From NCBI GenBank assembly GCA_025403435.1, contig CM046347.1:22084597-22148596 (forward strand): DNA of 64,000 nucleotides, in the 5' to 3' direction. A program made the translations under genes and the position numbers. A model generated the notes under the pieces. The model saw only the letters and a program-made list of their open reading frames with translations, was not told the origin of the DNA and searched no databases. How positions within the stretch are numbered: the first letter of the stretch is position 1; the number at the start of each line of letters is the position of its first letter. Shown piece after piece: positions 1 through 12,074 of the stretch. This DNA is from Artocarpus heterophyllus. Its lineage: Eukaryota; Streptophyta; Magnoliopsida; Rosales; Moraceae.

Positions 1-897
1 AAGCTTCAATAAGCTAACCGTCTATGACATATCATAATGTGTTATATCCTCATAGGATATTCATAACAGGCTTAAGGATATATTCCATTTTACCTTCCGG
101 ATTATTTTTATCTTACATTCTATTATCACAACATTGGAATACTTATTATCCATAGATAGTATACCATTCAGTTACACCTATGTATTCAAATGTTTGAGCG
201 CTCTAGTCTTTCAATTACAGGATAATGTATATAAGAGAATATCATTAACTCTACAAAAAGAGCTATAGATTCTATATCTATCAATAATGAGTCTACATCA
301 ATTAAGAGTTATGTCTCCAACATACCAGTACGCGTACTATCATAAAATCAAAATGTCACCTTTTGATACAACAAAAGACATAAGTCAAGAATACGGGCCT
401 ATTAGTCATTTCAAGATTAAGACACAACACATATGATTGTCTAAAGTGAATTGATTTGCACAAAAGGAATTATTAACCAAATTAATTTAACTTTTATGTC
501 CCGATCCAATATATTATCACCTATGACAATGCACTAATATTTCTACTCGTGGAGTCCCACTTTGATGATAAAGACAAGCTATCTCCCGTTAGGGATATAG
601 ACAACATAACAATCTTAACATGAATAAAGCACCCAACTTTATTCCCTTGATTATGGATCTTATGATTTAAACCATTACCTTTAAGATTTATGTCGTCCGC
701 ATAATTTTCCATCATATGCACGATTCTTAAACGTTTAGACCGATAGTCTCAGACTTTTGTTTGTTTATCATATATTTAACAGAAATGAACATAAAGAGGA
801 CAACATTCGATATATTAATAATAAATAAACTTTCATTGATAATATATCTCCAAAAACATATTACAATATTTTACTCCTTAGGACACTATATCTAACA
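1..897 (-). mobile_element. Ty1/copia LTR, partial, reverse orientation
   Basis: Read on the minus strand, the element starts at 897 with TGTTAGATATAG and matches, over its whole visible length, the start of the copia LTRs at 33522, 38233, 57438 and 62299 (shared blocks around the 'AAGGAGTAAA', 'GGGAGATAGCTTGTC' and 'GGTGACGAT' type segments). The left window edge cuts it, so its other end and the rest of the element are unseen. Sequence just beyond its start (898-1000) does not resemble the copia polypurine tract, so this is probably a 5' LTR or a solo LTR. Confidence 0.75.
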
Positions 898-1004
898 TAA
901 ACCGCAGTGTATCTTCTAAACATAATTTCATCTAAGTTTATTCCAAAGACACCTTTTAGAGTTATAGAGTGGTTGTAAACCTCGTATACAACATACCCAT
1001 AAAT

Positions 1005-1412
1005 AGGGGTGTCCAGTTATGGGACTGAGCCCTTATGGCTAATTGAATTTGACATTGCATCGACCAAAATGGCAATAGCATCTGACAAGACGAGAGACTC
1101 ACGTTAAGTTGATTTGGAATAACTAGATGATAAGAGAATGCAAATCCATAAGAAAATTCAAAACAATCAAAAAAGGTAGCTCAAGCTACAACAAGGTAGT
1201 AAAATATAAAAGTTTCCAAAAAGAGGACTTGGTACTGAAAGCAGCAAACCATGTAATCAAAAAATTACACGCTGTAAAATTCATAGCACATTGGTAAAGT
1301 CCCTGTCAAGTAGCTAAGATAAGGTCTAGTGGCTATTTCATACTTAAAAACTTGGATACAGGTAAGTGCCTATGTAAAACCCATGGTTTTAATTGAAAAA
1401 GATTTCAAAATT
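1005..1412 (+). pseudogene. Ty3/gypsy integrase C-terminal fragment
   Basis: Translation with frame changes gives the end of a Ty3/gypsy polyprotein. It has a YGTEP..IEFDIAS segment (the usual 'VYGTEAVLPIE' block), an LDDKRMQ block, then LVLKAANHVIKKL, SSGYFILKNLDTGK and a final THGFN. This order is that of the integrase tail just before the pol stop in Ty3 elements, nearest to Tat-type integrases by impression. Several stops (for example TAA after FIAHW) show it is dead. No RT or integrase core lies upstream because the reverse copia LTR occupies that side. Confidence 0.65.
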
Positions 1413-2314
1413 TTTGGGCCATTTTGGAATTTTTGATAACTTTGGGGGTAGAAACTTACTTAAGGAACTTATTCTAGAAATTTTTTTTTTTTAAAAAAAG
1501 CTAATCATAAAAATTAGCTCCCTTCCCACGTGAATGCCCCCTGATCACTTTCTTCCTTTCTCTTTTCTTTTTCTTTTATTTTCTTCTTTTCTTCCTTTTT
1601 TTCCTTCTCCGTGTGTCTCTGTCACTTCTATCCACCCAACTCTAGTCACCGCTGGCCTGCACGCGTTAGGGGAAAAGAAGCGTTGCCACTCGCAACCTCC
1701 GTAGCTGGACCGCCAACCCACCACTTGCCACTGACTGCCGTGGAGAGCTATCGGAAGTTTGAAGTTTCAAACTTCTCCACATGATTCTAGCACTGTCTGG
1801 CCTTGTTTTGTTGGCCGGTTTGCACTGTTGGACCTCTCGTCGAGGAGAACAAGACCTAGCTCTTTTTTGGTCGAATCATCGTTGGAACATCCAGACCCTG
1901 CCGCCCTTCCTTGTCATATTTTCTCCCTTTTTTAGCGACCTAAGCTCCGTTTTTGAAAACCAACTTTGGAATAATGATCCTTGCGTTAGAGCTTCATTTT
2001 GGTACCACTCTCTACCACTGCCTCACCGGTCAACCTTGGTCAACAGCAGTCAACGGCAGTAAACAGGTGACCCTGACCGCCAAATCAGAGAAGATGTCAT
2101 TTTGGCCTATTTTTGACGTTTCAGACACGTTTGTGGTGTCAGATTTACAAGATGAAATTTTGAAAGCAAAGTTGGCAATTCAAAGTTTCAGCAATGACTG
2201 TATTTTAGATCTTTTCGTTGCCAATTTCGTTAGATAAGTAGGTAGGGACTCTATAACTCATTTTCGTGGTATTTTTATTTAATTAGTCAATAAAAATACC
2301 ACGAAGTTTGTCGT
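1413..2314 (+). repeat. LTR-like remnant, unclassified
   Basis: No gene is supported here. The stretch has a T-rich pyrimidine run (about 1545-1610), a relatively GC-rich block (1610-2060) and, near 2235-2254, the motif TAAGTAGGTAGGGACTCTAT. That motif recurs at 2361-2380 and, in changed form, inside the LTR at about 4140. This suggests a truncated LTR related to the Tekay-like family. The open frames at 1781 and 1953 overlap each other and have no recognisable domain. Confidence 0.35.
2263..2305. repeat. Perfect 17-bp inverted repeat
   Basis: The arm TTCGTGGTATTTTTATT at 2263-2279 is the exact reverse complement of 2289-2305, with a 9-nt spacer. It lies just before two alternative LTR-like starts (TGTAACACCC at 2315 and 2386). 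Confidence 0.9.
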
Positions 2315-2385
2315 TGTAACACCCCTATTTTAATGGGTATTTTTATTTAATTTTGTTAGGTAAGTAGGTAGGGACTCTATGCCGT

Positions 2386-5137
2386 TGTAACACCCGTATT
2401 TTAACGGGTATGATTTTTGTAAAATTTAATGAATAAAATATGACAATTTAAAATTTTGTAGCATTTAAAATTACCAAGTTTGTCTATGTTGTATCAATTA
2501 TTAAAAAAAAATGCCACTTTAGTATTTTCTTACCAAGTCTCAGTAGGAAACATTCAAAACGTACTAATACCCACTTCTACCAATCTTGTCCTCTTAAATT
2601 AATGCTCAATTATGTAGCCTTCTCCTCATTTTGCTAAAAGTCTCCGTAGGAGACATGAAATCAATTCACCCCAACTACTAAGAGACATGAAATCAATTCC
2701 CAACCACTAGGAGACATGATGATATTTTCTTTTAATGCTCCTTTGTTTTTTCTTACAACTTTCCCCGTAAACTTCCCTTTCTTCCTAATTATTTTGACAT
2801 CTTTTTATTTAGCCATCACCACCTTCTTCTCTAGTTTCTCATTCTCTCCCTTTCTCACTTCAATTTCTAACTAAAGACACAGAGCATAAAGCTCTTTTTG
2901 CAACCAAGGCAGCTATAATTCCAAGCCATGTTTGAAGCCATTTAAAAGTCAATTCAAGGTTGATTTTTTTTAACCCAAACTTTGGTGCTTTTCAAAGGAG
3001 TTTTGAGATAGGTTATCTTTAATCTAAAGTTGGTTTGTAGTATGTGTTTTCTTCATGCTTAATGCATAATTTTTGTGTTCAAAATTCATGCAAATTTCTA
3101 GTTATGTTAGCATGCATCTTTGAGTAATTATAAACAAAAACTTGAGTCTTGAGTTGAAACCGATAACCAACCTTTATTTTGGTTTGATAACAATATTACA
3201 AACATGGTAGGAATGTTTAAAACTAGTTTCCATAACTTTAAAATTGATGTTCTACTGTTTTGAGCTTAAAGAGCAAACTTAAGCATGTTTTCCTCATTAA
3301 TTGCAAGAAAGGCTAGAGATATGGTTTGATGATGATTTTAGTATAAAACTCATGAGAATATGTTTATTGTGATTATATAATGTATGTTGTATATTTTGGA
3401 ATGATTTTGAGATTTTTGCACAAGGATAATATGCTTTGGGTTAAAGAAAAACTTGACATTCCATGAACTTTGTAATACTTCTATGAGCAGTGGCTCTTTC
3501 TTAAAATTCTGGGGTTAAATGAAAATGAATTTTGTAAATTGGTTTGCATATTTAAAAAGTAGACATCCTAAGCTTTCCAACGAACTATCATGAGCCTAAA
3601 TCGGAATTATGTTTTATTTTCTATGAATTTTTCAATTTTCAGATTGGAAACTAGTAAACTTGCCAGTGGCAGTAAACCATCCGTCTACCTTAAGTAAACC
3701 ACCTGTTAACCCGTATGTTGATTGTAGATAGTGAACCCACCTTTTTACAAAAGTATACAACCAGTTTGTCATGGTATACCAATTGTTAACTTGAACCAAG
3801 AACCCAACTTTTCTCACTTTCTAATCCCTTAATATCTTGCAACCTTTCCAACACTATCCTAAGTGATTTATAAATCTTATTAGAGACTAAAACATATAGA
3901 TTACTTGTATGTATTTTATATTGTGTTTAAGATAAAAATTGTTTACTTTGGTATTTAAGGAAAAATTGCATAAAAACTTTAATGGTACACTAGTGAGATG
4001 GGCTTACACATAATTCATTTATGGATGTGGTTATATGTTGTGCTTTAGTTTTAATTGTCCTTATGCATGCCTTAGGATCAAGGATGTGTAGAGCTAATGT
4101 CAATTAATTTCGAGATTAAAAGGTTTTTGATAAGCTTGGAAGGTAGGGATTCTATCACTCATCTTTTGTGAGGTTTTGGTAAATTAAAATTTGGTTGTTT
4201 TATGTTGTAAAATATGTATATTGTACTGCGAGAAACATAATAATTTGACATATGTTATAAATTGAGAAGCATGGTTAGAAAAATTGACTCTATAAATAAA
4301 AATTGAATATAAAGGAATGGTAAGATGTGAAGAGGGTGGCGGTTACGTCCTTGGGCACGAATACCCTAAAAGGTAAAATAGGGGGAAGGTGATGACGCTT
4401 CCTTGGGTCAAAAGTCCCAAAACACACTATACAGGAATCGACTTGGTGAGGAGTCAGGGCTTGATGTCCCCTCACCAAAACACCCTTGGAATGTTTAGAG
4501 GATGGCCAAGCGCGCCCATTTGGGTTTCGATGAGTTGAGTGATACTCTATTTAACATGGATACCTAGGAACAATGATAAATAGTGATATTTGTATAAATG
4601 TATAATTATGAAACTTGGTAATGATTAACTATGGTATCTACAAGATGTGATCATAATAAACCTCATAATTTGGAATATGTTGTAACTTAATTAACCATGC
4701 AGTTTTAATGTGGTAATGGATAAACCATAAGGGGAGTCATGATTTTCCCTACTGGGTATGTCGATGCTTATCCCTATTATATCTTCATCTCTCAAGTGGA
4801 ACCTAGTGCAACATATCTGACGAGGAATAAGCAACAACAACCCTGCTGTTTTCGTATTAGAAGATCTTGTTTATTTGTAACTTGTCTAGAAGATGTAAGA
4901 TTTGTATTATTTTTTTCTTATGATGGCTGTGTTGAATTATTTAGGAATTGTACTATGGTGATGATGATTGTACTATATATATTTGGTGCTACACTAAAAA
5001 CTATGATTTGTAATTAAACTTTTATTTTTATTTTTGTTTAAAGACCCATGGGCATTGTTTAATTGGTTTAAATAATATTGAATTTAAAATTATTTGTATT
5101 TATTTAATATTGTTAACCCCCATATGGGAGCATTATA
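2386..5137 (+). mobile_element. Ty3/gypsy LTR (Tekay/Del-like), 5' LTR
   Basis: It begins TGTAACACCCGTATTTTAACG and ends AGCATTATA, followed by a Met-tRNA-type primer-binding site. Internal blocks match the LTRs at 12075 and 19300: the 'GTAATACTTCTATGAGCAGTGG' area near 3470, 'GGTAGGGATTCTATCACTC' near 4145, the 'GGTTACGTCCTTGGGC' area near 4340, and 'TACCTAGGAACAATG' near 4562. It is an older, diverged member of that family. Small open frames inside are not genes. Confidence 0.75.
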
Positions 5138-5144
5138 GAATTTT

Positions 5145-5157
5145 TAGTATCAGAGCC
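5145..5157 (+). other. Primer-binding site (initiator Met tRNA type)
   Basis: TAGTATCAGAGCC, seven bases after the LTR end, matches the expected TGGTATCAGAGCC of plant elements primed by initiator tRNA-Met, with one change (G to A). Confidence 0.7.
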
Positions 5158-5292
5158 TAGGTTTGGTTAACCTAGAGGGTATAGCACAACCTTAAAAAAA
5201 AAATTAATCTTTTGAAATGGTTTTAAAGTTAAGTGTTAATGTGATCATCATTTAGTACTATCCTGGTTAAATTCGCACAGCCAGTAGAAACT

Positions 5293-5761
5293 ATGACGCC
5301 AAGACGTCAAATGCAATCATCTGAGCAGTCACAAGAGGTCGAACATGCTCAAGAAGTTGAGCAACTTGAACTGATGGAACAAGCTCAAGAAGATGAGCAA
5401 CTACGACAGGCAACACAATCCCCGCCAGCTGCACCAGAAGTGAATAATTTAGGACAAATTCTTCAAGCCTTGTAAAATGTGCAAAGACCTGCCGAGGTTC
5501 ATGATCCAGAGCAACGACATCTAACTCTGTTGAAGAAGTTTATGAAGCAGAAACTCCCCACATTTAGTGGAGAACCTAACGCTATCATAGCATAACAATG
5601 GCTAAAGGTGGTAAAAAAGAAGTTGGATACCTTGAGGATTCCACGGGAGTTCAACATACATATTTGAGGGCAATGCTAAAGAATGGTGGGATCATCAAAA
5701 AGATGACTACGACATGCCGAATCTCACATGGGAGCAGTTCGAAACCTTATATACTATATCT
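5293..5761 (+). pseudogene. Ty3/gypsy gag fragment (Tekay/Del-like)
   Basis: An ATG opens a Gln/Glu-rich N-terminus (about 60 residues). After an in-frame stop the same protein continues with PEQRHLTLLKKFMKQKLPTF-SGEP, then WLKVVKKKLDTL and, after a frame change, AKEWWDHQKDDYDMP and WEQFETLY. This is the typical start of a chromovirus-type gag (structural protein packaging the element RNA). Stops at the end of the Glu-rich part and before WLKVV show it is dead. It is cut at 5761 by insertion of a reverse solo LTR, and I cannot recognise its continuation after 8438. Confidence 0.7.
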
Positions 5762-8438
5762 TGTAATATTCTAACTAACAAGCATCAATCATAACATTTA
5801 TATCCATATCATTCGCTCGTACAAGTATCATACTTACTTATCATATTCATAAACATATCATACATATACATATCATTCATATCATACTTTCTCATTTCAT
5901 GCTTTCACATTTTACTCATACTCATGTCGTTCATTTCATACTTTCACATTTCATGCATTCACATATTACTCATACCCATGTCGTTCATATCATACTTTCA
6001 CATTTCATGCTTTCACATATTACTCATTCTCATGTCGTTTATTTCATACATACACTTGTCGTTCATACTTTCATATCGTAAAGTTGCTATACATTTTTTT
6101 TCTTTGGATAGCAACTATTTCATGTTATATTCATATAATACTTTAAGTCATGACACATTTATAATGCACACACCAATCATAGTTCATAACATTCATGCAT
6201 ATCAATATGCAAATAGGCTTTAAACATAACGGTTGCAAATTCATTGCAAATTTTATTTTGTACTTTAGAACTTTTTTTTTTGCATAATAAATGCAAATAT
6301 AATTTAAAGATAACTTGCATAACCATCGCAAACTCATTTACAATTGCATATGTAAGCATTTAAAAACTATTTACTTTATGCTGTAGGTGAAGTCTGAACT
6401 TACCCAGACTATGCCCTAGTGTTCTCTATTTCGTTCCTTTTTCCTTGCATTAGTCCGCCTCTTCATCTTGCTCAAACGACAACCGACTTATTAGTTAACT
6501 TCCTTTATTATCAATCCACTCGATTGATAATAAAACGTAAACATTAACTATTCTTTCCTTTTAACTTGACTAGTATACTTTCGTTTACTGTTGTCTTTAC
6601 TTAACCTTATAAGCCATCGATTTACCTTTCCTTCACTTAGCTTTGTAACCTATCGGCGTTACTTTTTCTTTTAACCTCATAACCCATTGGTTTACCTCTC
6701 GTTTACTTAAAAATCCCTGATTAAATCTCCCGTCTTACTGGCAATTTCATTACTTAACGTATTACAGAACATTTTCCATATAAGAACGCTATGCTAAATC
6801 AGAGTGTTCGACTCCGTTCTAGCCGTTTCCTTGATAATAATGATTTTACCCTTAACAGGTTTTTTGTCAACCTTGTAACGTTATAAAACTCATTCTCACA
6901 TAAAATAGTGTAACAATCACTGATCATGCATTTTATAAATTTTCATGAAAGCATCTAAAACACTTTATTTTAAAACGGTTCATACTATAGACGAGATTCC
7001 TACTTACTTGGACTCCAAGCTAAGCAGGTCTAGTTGTACCTTGTTGTATGTACAGTATATGAAGCATCCTCTGCAATGCTCCTCGAGCGACCATGAATGG
7101 CTAGGAATGCTTCTTGGAGATCATACATTATAAGAACTATCATTCTAGACTCTGTTACTACTGTTTCAATTGCCTCAATTTGCGTGCAATTGGTACTAGA
7201 TGATTTTCATCGGAGTGGAATTAGCTTGAACAGAGGTCACCATAGCGTTTAGAGCATCGAAACGAGTTAGGAGGCTGTCTTAGATCGTCGATCGGAGGTC
7301 CACATCAAAAAATCCCAAAGTCACCGTTGACCGGCCATTGACCGACGTTTACCAGCCGTTGACCGACTTTGACCGCAATTGATCGGCGTCAATCGGGGTC
7401 TGTTGGTAGCTGGGCTCGGGCCTACCCCCCCTAAATCAACCCTTCTGAGTCCAACAACGATGTCAATTTTGCTTAATTCTGCTTCTAACATAGCAGGTCA
7501 GAGCTCGACATTGATGGCAAAAATGGAAACTTCGATCATGGATTTTCGACGATGGAAACCCAAAATTGGCTGAGGGCTTTTGCTACCCATCCTCCTATTA
7601 GCATTTCCCCTCATCTAATTTGAAGCAACGTGGCTAGGAAAGGCAAGGACGGAGGCTCTCGCGACCGTTGATGGTGATGTTGGCCGTTCTCCGACGAAAC
7701 AAGCTCCTTCAGTGCAATTGATCAAGGGGTTTTATTCCCCTTGATCCTCTAAATCCATTGGGAGGGGTGGTGTCGGCCACCTCCTCCGGCAAGGCTAAGT
7801 TCCACCGTGGTGTGGCAACGCATGGTGGCGGTAGACGGGCGGAGCAATCCGGCCATTGTTGAGCTGCCACTAAGGGTGGGTTTTGTTCCTCTCATCACGG
7901 TGGTCGTGTAGGAACAAGAATCACGTCGATCGGACGTCGGACGGCGGAGAAATCATGTCGGAAAAAATGGGTTTCACCACCACTTTGGGCGGCGAGTGTG
8001 GCCTCCTCCGGTGGCGTTTTGGGCGGCACGACACCTCGTTGGACTCAGCTCAACGAGAGCTTTCCATTGGTGCGGGAGGTGTCAAAAACGGACTCTGAAA
8101 TCTTAGACTGATTTTTGAGGAGAGAGAGAAAAAATCTAGAGAGAGAAAGTAAAGAGAGAAAGAGCTAAATTTTGTGAGATTTTTGCCTTTTTTCTCTTTT
8201 TTTTTTCTTTTTTGCACGTTTATAAAAAAAATTGTGGTCCACACAGTCCAATTCTTATACTGCTTTACTCTTACAATGTAATAACTTTATCAGTGTACTT
8301 TCTTACACTGCGTTATTCTAATATTATATAATTTTCTGTATTATTATTATATAGTATTTTTCTATAAACTGTGTTTTTCATCTTAATATAATCTAACTTA
8401 ATGCATTTTTAATGCATTAAAAATTCTCGGGTGCTACA
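5762..8438 (-). mobile_element. Solo LTR, Ty3-type, reverse orientation
   Basis: On the minus strand it starts TGTAGCACCCGAG (8438) and ends GAATATTACA (5762), giving TG..CA termini. It is flanked by TATCT (5757-5761) and TATTT (8439-8443), a likely 5-bp target duplication with one change. A rough counterpart of the TAAGTAGG.. block of the Tekay-like LTRs is present on the minus strand near 7000. It lies within the gag fragment of the older element. Open frames inside (for example 7379, 7883) show no domain. Confidence 0.6.
5880..6055. repeat. Tandem repeat, 54-bp unit, about 3 copies
   Basis: Units such as CATACTTTCACATTTCATGC followed by TTCACATATTACTCATAC and CATGTCGTT repeat about three times. 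They produce a spurious His-rich reading frame with an 18-residue period. The array is inside the reverse solo LTR. Confidence 0.8.
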
Positions 8439-8684
8439 TATTTTTAGGCTAAAAATGAGTAGGATGGCAATTTAAGAATATTTTGGGATTTTTTCAATAA
8501 TTTTTGCCGCTTATCACTATGTAGAATTAGATTTTTTTTATTTTTTACCTTTTTTATTTTTTTCTTTTCTTCTCTGCGAGAAACTGCTATTGAGAATCTG
8601 AGAATTACTGTTCGATTCAATGCGATGCAGCACACGGAATGAAGCAACGGACACAACTAGCATCGTTGGATACAAATCTAAAAT

Positions 8685-9172
8685 AAAATAAACAAACTAG
8701 AATTAATTATTTTACAAATATTATTTTTTACAATAATTAAAAATATTTATTGTACAATTAAACACACAAAACACACTATAAATAAATAAAAACTTTAAAA
8801 TTAACGAACTTTAACAGATATTTTATTTAAGACTCAGGAATATTTTTAAAAATTACTAGAAATATAATAGAACATATTTACATACTCAAAACTTATTTAC
8901 AAACAATTTGAGACTCAAAATAAAATCACATAACATTATATTTACGGTTTTAATTATTTACAAACTAATTAATTATAAAATACATAGAGATTATTCAAAA
9001 AAAATATTAAAATATTATTAAACATAAAAATACACTAAAAACATATTTTCACACAAACACACAAAAATATTCATTATCACACAAATGTTGTAATTAAAGG
9101 GTTTAATAAAAAATATTAATGCAAAGTGATTGATTTTAGCTTTAAAATATATGCATTTTCACAGTCTCATTA
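8685..9172 (-). mobile_element. Athila-like LTR fragment, reverse orientation
   Basis: Its reverse complement aligns block by block with the first ~500 bp of the LTR at 40062: the start (TNATGAGACTGT), GTGTGAAAATATGTTT, AAAACCGTAAA, TTATTTTGAGT, AGTAATTTTTAAAAATATT and TAGATTTG. It is more diverged than the two LTRs of the complete element. The match is lost beyond 8685. What lies at 8439-8684 is not identified. Confidence 0.7.
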
Positions 9173-12069
9173 ATGAGGTTGCAATCCCATCTTGACCAGT
9201 GGTTGTGATTCCTTTCGTCATGACGCTTGTCATGGAGGCTTATGACTCCTCCTCCTATGCTGATTGCAAGACTCTCCTCCTCCTATCATCAAAGTTATCT
9301 ACCTTTTTTGAATTTTTTAAAGATCTTTTTTTAAAAAAAATTTTGGTGTGTTTTTCCATTTCTTTTTCTGTCATTATTAGATAGAAAATGTCCTAGACCT
9401 TGCCTACAATTTTATCGACTTCCCATCTCTTGGGAATAGGATGAAGAAAGGTAAGAAGGGTTTGATTAGCAGGTTTTAGCGATGAGTTTCCTTGGCAGGT
9501 GTTCGTTAACATTTTCACTTCACACTCCAAATTCAAGGAATATTATTAGCCCCTTTTAATTCTTTAAATCCATCATAAGCAAAAAAGGAGCAAAAGATGT
9601 GGAGCAGAAGATGAACAACAAAATCACATGTTGTATGAACAGTAAAATAGATAAGCGATAATGATAAAAAGAAAATTTCGTTTTGGCTCATGGTAAAATC
9701 ACATGCAGCGCAACTCAAATGTTAACAAAAAAATACATAGGCCCACTACTAATCTAAGTATTTTACACCTTTGGATTGTCTCTTATAGATAAGAACTTTT
9801 AAAAGGTTTTATTGTAAAAATTCCTTAAAAATTAATTAAAAAATAACAAATTGTACAGTTATAACAAGAGTGGAGATACCATTTCTCACGTACGTGATAT
9901 GTATGAGCCATTAGAAACAAAAATTGAGAGTTCCTCAAAAAAAAAAGATTTTGTTATCTTTTGTGTTGAGCACATAATAGTTTTAGAAAAGTATGAGATT
10001 AATTTATTTATTACTGATGCTCATTTCTAGTTCTATTGGTATAGAGGTTTGGCTTGAAAGATTATAAAATCAAAGAGAAAAGCTATGGTACATTTATATG
10101 TTTCAAAAAATTTAGATCAAATTATCCTATGTTTTCAATGTTGAATTAAAATTACATATTCTTTTAAAAAAATTTTGTTTGTCAACCGATTCATTTTTCT
10201 CCCTGCGTTTTTTATTAAAATTCCAACAGATCGGACGGGTTAAAGCATCTAAGACAACAAAATAGCAATATAAAAGTCTGGGAGATAAGCAATGGGAGTT
10301 TAGTTTCCAAACGTTTGTTAAAAACAATTGAATAGGACAAAATGCAACGACTTTGCCTGGGTCCACTCCTCGAGGTCTTCCATGACAATGAAATCTTAAA
10401 TTATTAACTTTATAGCTTTCGAGCTTTTCTTATAATAATGCAACCAGTATTGGTACAAGTCTTGCTTTCCTAAAAATAATAACTGAAAAATCAACCTCTG
10501 AGGGGTCACCCGTCGATACCTACTAGCTAGTAGTAGAAGGGTTGCTCTATTTTATTAAAGTCGCATGAGTATCCCATGTGCTCGTCTGCAAGTTTGTTGG
10601 GTAGACAGGTTGCAGACCCAGTGATCAATGTCATTGTTATGTCTACTTTTGGTACTACTTTGTCTTTGTTATCCTCCTAGAGGAAAATCATCCCGTCCTC
10701 GCTGCACATGGAAGAGGCGTCCGCCAAGAGACATGATAGGATGAATTTATGGGTTATCTCAACTTATGTATTCGATTAGTTTTTGAGTGAATTGTTAGTT
10801 TTTTTTTATGTTTATTTTAGTTTTAATAAAAGTTAGTTAATTATGTCATTTTTGTTATATTCTATTTTATGTTACTTTATTTTATTTTTATTTGCTTGGT
10901 TTTGTTATTAGTATTTAGTATTATTTTATTTTAATTGTTTTGGTAGCTTAAAGAGGCATTTTAGAACCTTTGATCAGCTCAAATTCAAACCCTAACATAG
11001 TGGAAGGCTTGTGGCCACACATAGGCGCAGTATGCATGCACTGCCGTGCCATCAAAGCTTGCAACCACACGAGTTTAGCATTAGCTTTTGTTGAAAACAG
11101 AAGCACACGGTTGCATGGTGCGGCCACGTGTGTAGCATCCACCTAATATGGCAATAAAATAGCCTAGTCATATTAAGTTGTGCTACTTTTAACCCTTACT
11201 TTATATCATTCTTAATAAGTCATCTGACAATGATAAAAATGAGAGAAATTTTAAACTTTTGAAAACTAACTCAAGGATAAAGTTACCACGTGTCTTACAA
11301 AACCTATCTAACTGGCCAAATGTATACAATATAACACATATCTTAAAATGGACACAACCAAGAACTAAACATTGCCACTATAGGCTCTCAAAATATACAA
11401 TTATCAAGGCCTCAAAATGACAGGTCAGCTAGTTCATATACACAAGTCCACAAGCGTTAGGAGTATGCTAGCTAACCATCTAGCCCTTAGCTAATATTGG
11501 GAGGTGCCCTAATCTGCATCACTTATAATCGAGTGAGCTAAAAACTAGTAAGTAAAATAATGCATAAAAATGCAATTATGAAAATATGCATGAGCTCATG
11601 ACTGGAAATCTTCATTTGTTAACATTTATTAAAATTTTCATTCTCACTCTTATCTTATGCATGCAATTAGGGTTTCTTGAACGAAATGGTATACCAAATA
11701 CCTCATCGGACCTTGTGGCTACATTAGTAATCATTTATATCAAATGTCATTGTGTGGGGCGATAGTACATTAAAAATCTCCTCTTCTCCCTTGTAATCAT
11801 TAAGGGAGTATCTCATACCACAATTCTCTATTAAGATAGTCTTCATAAAGACATAAAGGTCCAGACTTTTCTCATCATTACTTATCACTAAAACACTAAC
11901 AAATTAGCAAAAGATCTTTTAAAGATAATTTCATTCTCATTTACTTCATAAAAATGTATTTTGTGTACGTCTTTCATCATGTTGTGCATGAATGCTTATA
12001 CTCACAATAAATGGCATGTAAATCATATGCACAGTTATCACATTAATTGATATCTGTAACATATGCATG
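9173..12069. other. No gene recognised
   Basis: AT-rich sequence without a supportable coding region. The frames at 9199, 9533, 10127 and 10948 are short and have no recognisable domain. Around 10950-11150 there is a CG-richer block with repeated 'CACAC/GTGCGGCCACGTGTG' character that resembles LTR DNA, but I cannot place it. The flank up to 12069 continues beyond the inserted element at 21669. Confidence 0.5.
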
Positions 12070-12074
12070 CCTTT
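12070..12074. repeat. Target-site duplication, left copy (CCTTT)
   Basis: CCTTT directly precedes the LTR start TGTGACACCC and recurs at 21664-21668 directly after the 3' LTR end GCGTTACA. This defines the element as one insertion. Confidence 0.9.

Noticed and set aside
1781..2237. Two overlapping ORFs of about 94 codons
   Set aside because: No domain or homologous copy, in LTR-like DNA.
4739..5017. 92-codon ORF
   Set aside because: Within a degenerate LTR; not conserved in the related LTR at 13900-14300.
5880..6055. CRISPR-like array
   Set aside because: Units are contiguous without unique spacers, and the window is plant DNA.
5899..6223. His-rich overlapping ORFs
   Set aside because: Product of the 54-bp tandem repeat in an LTR.
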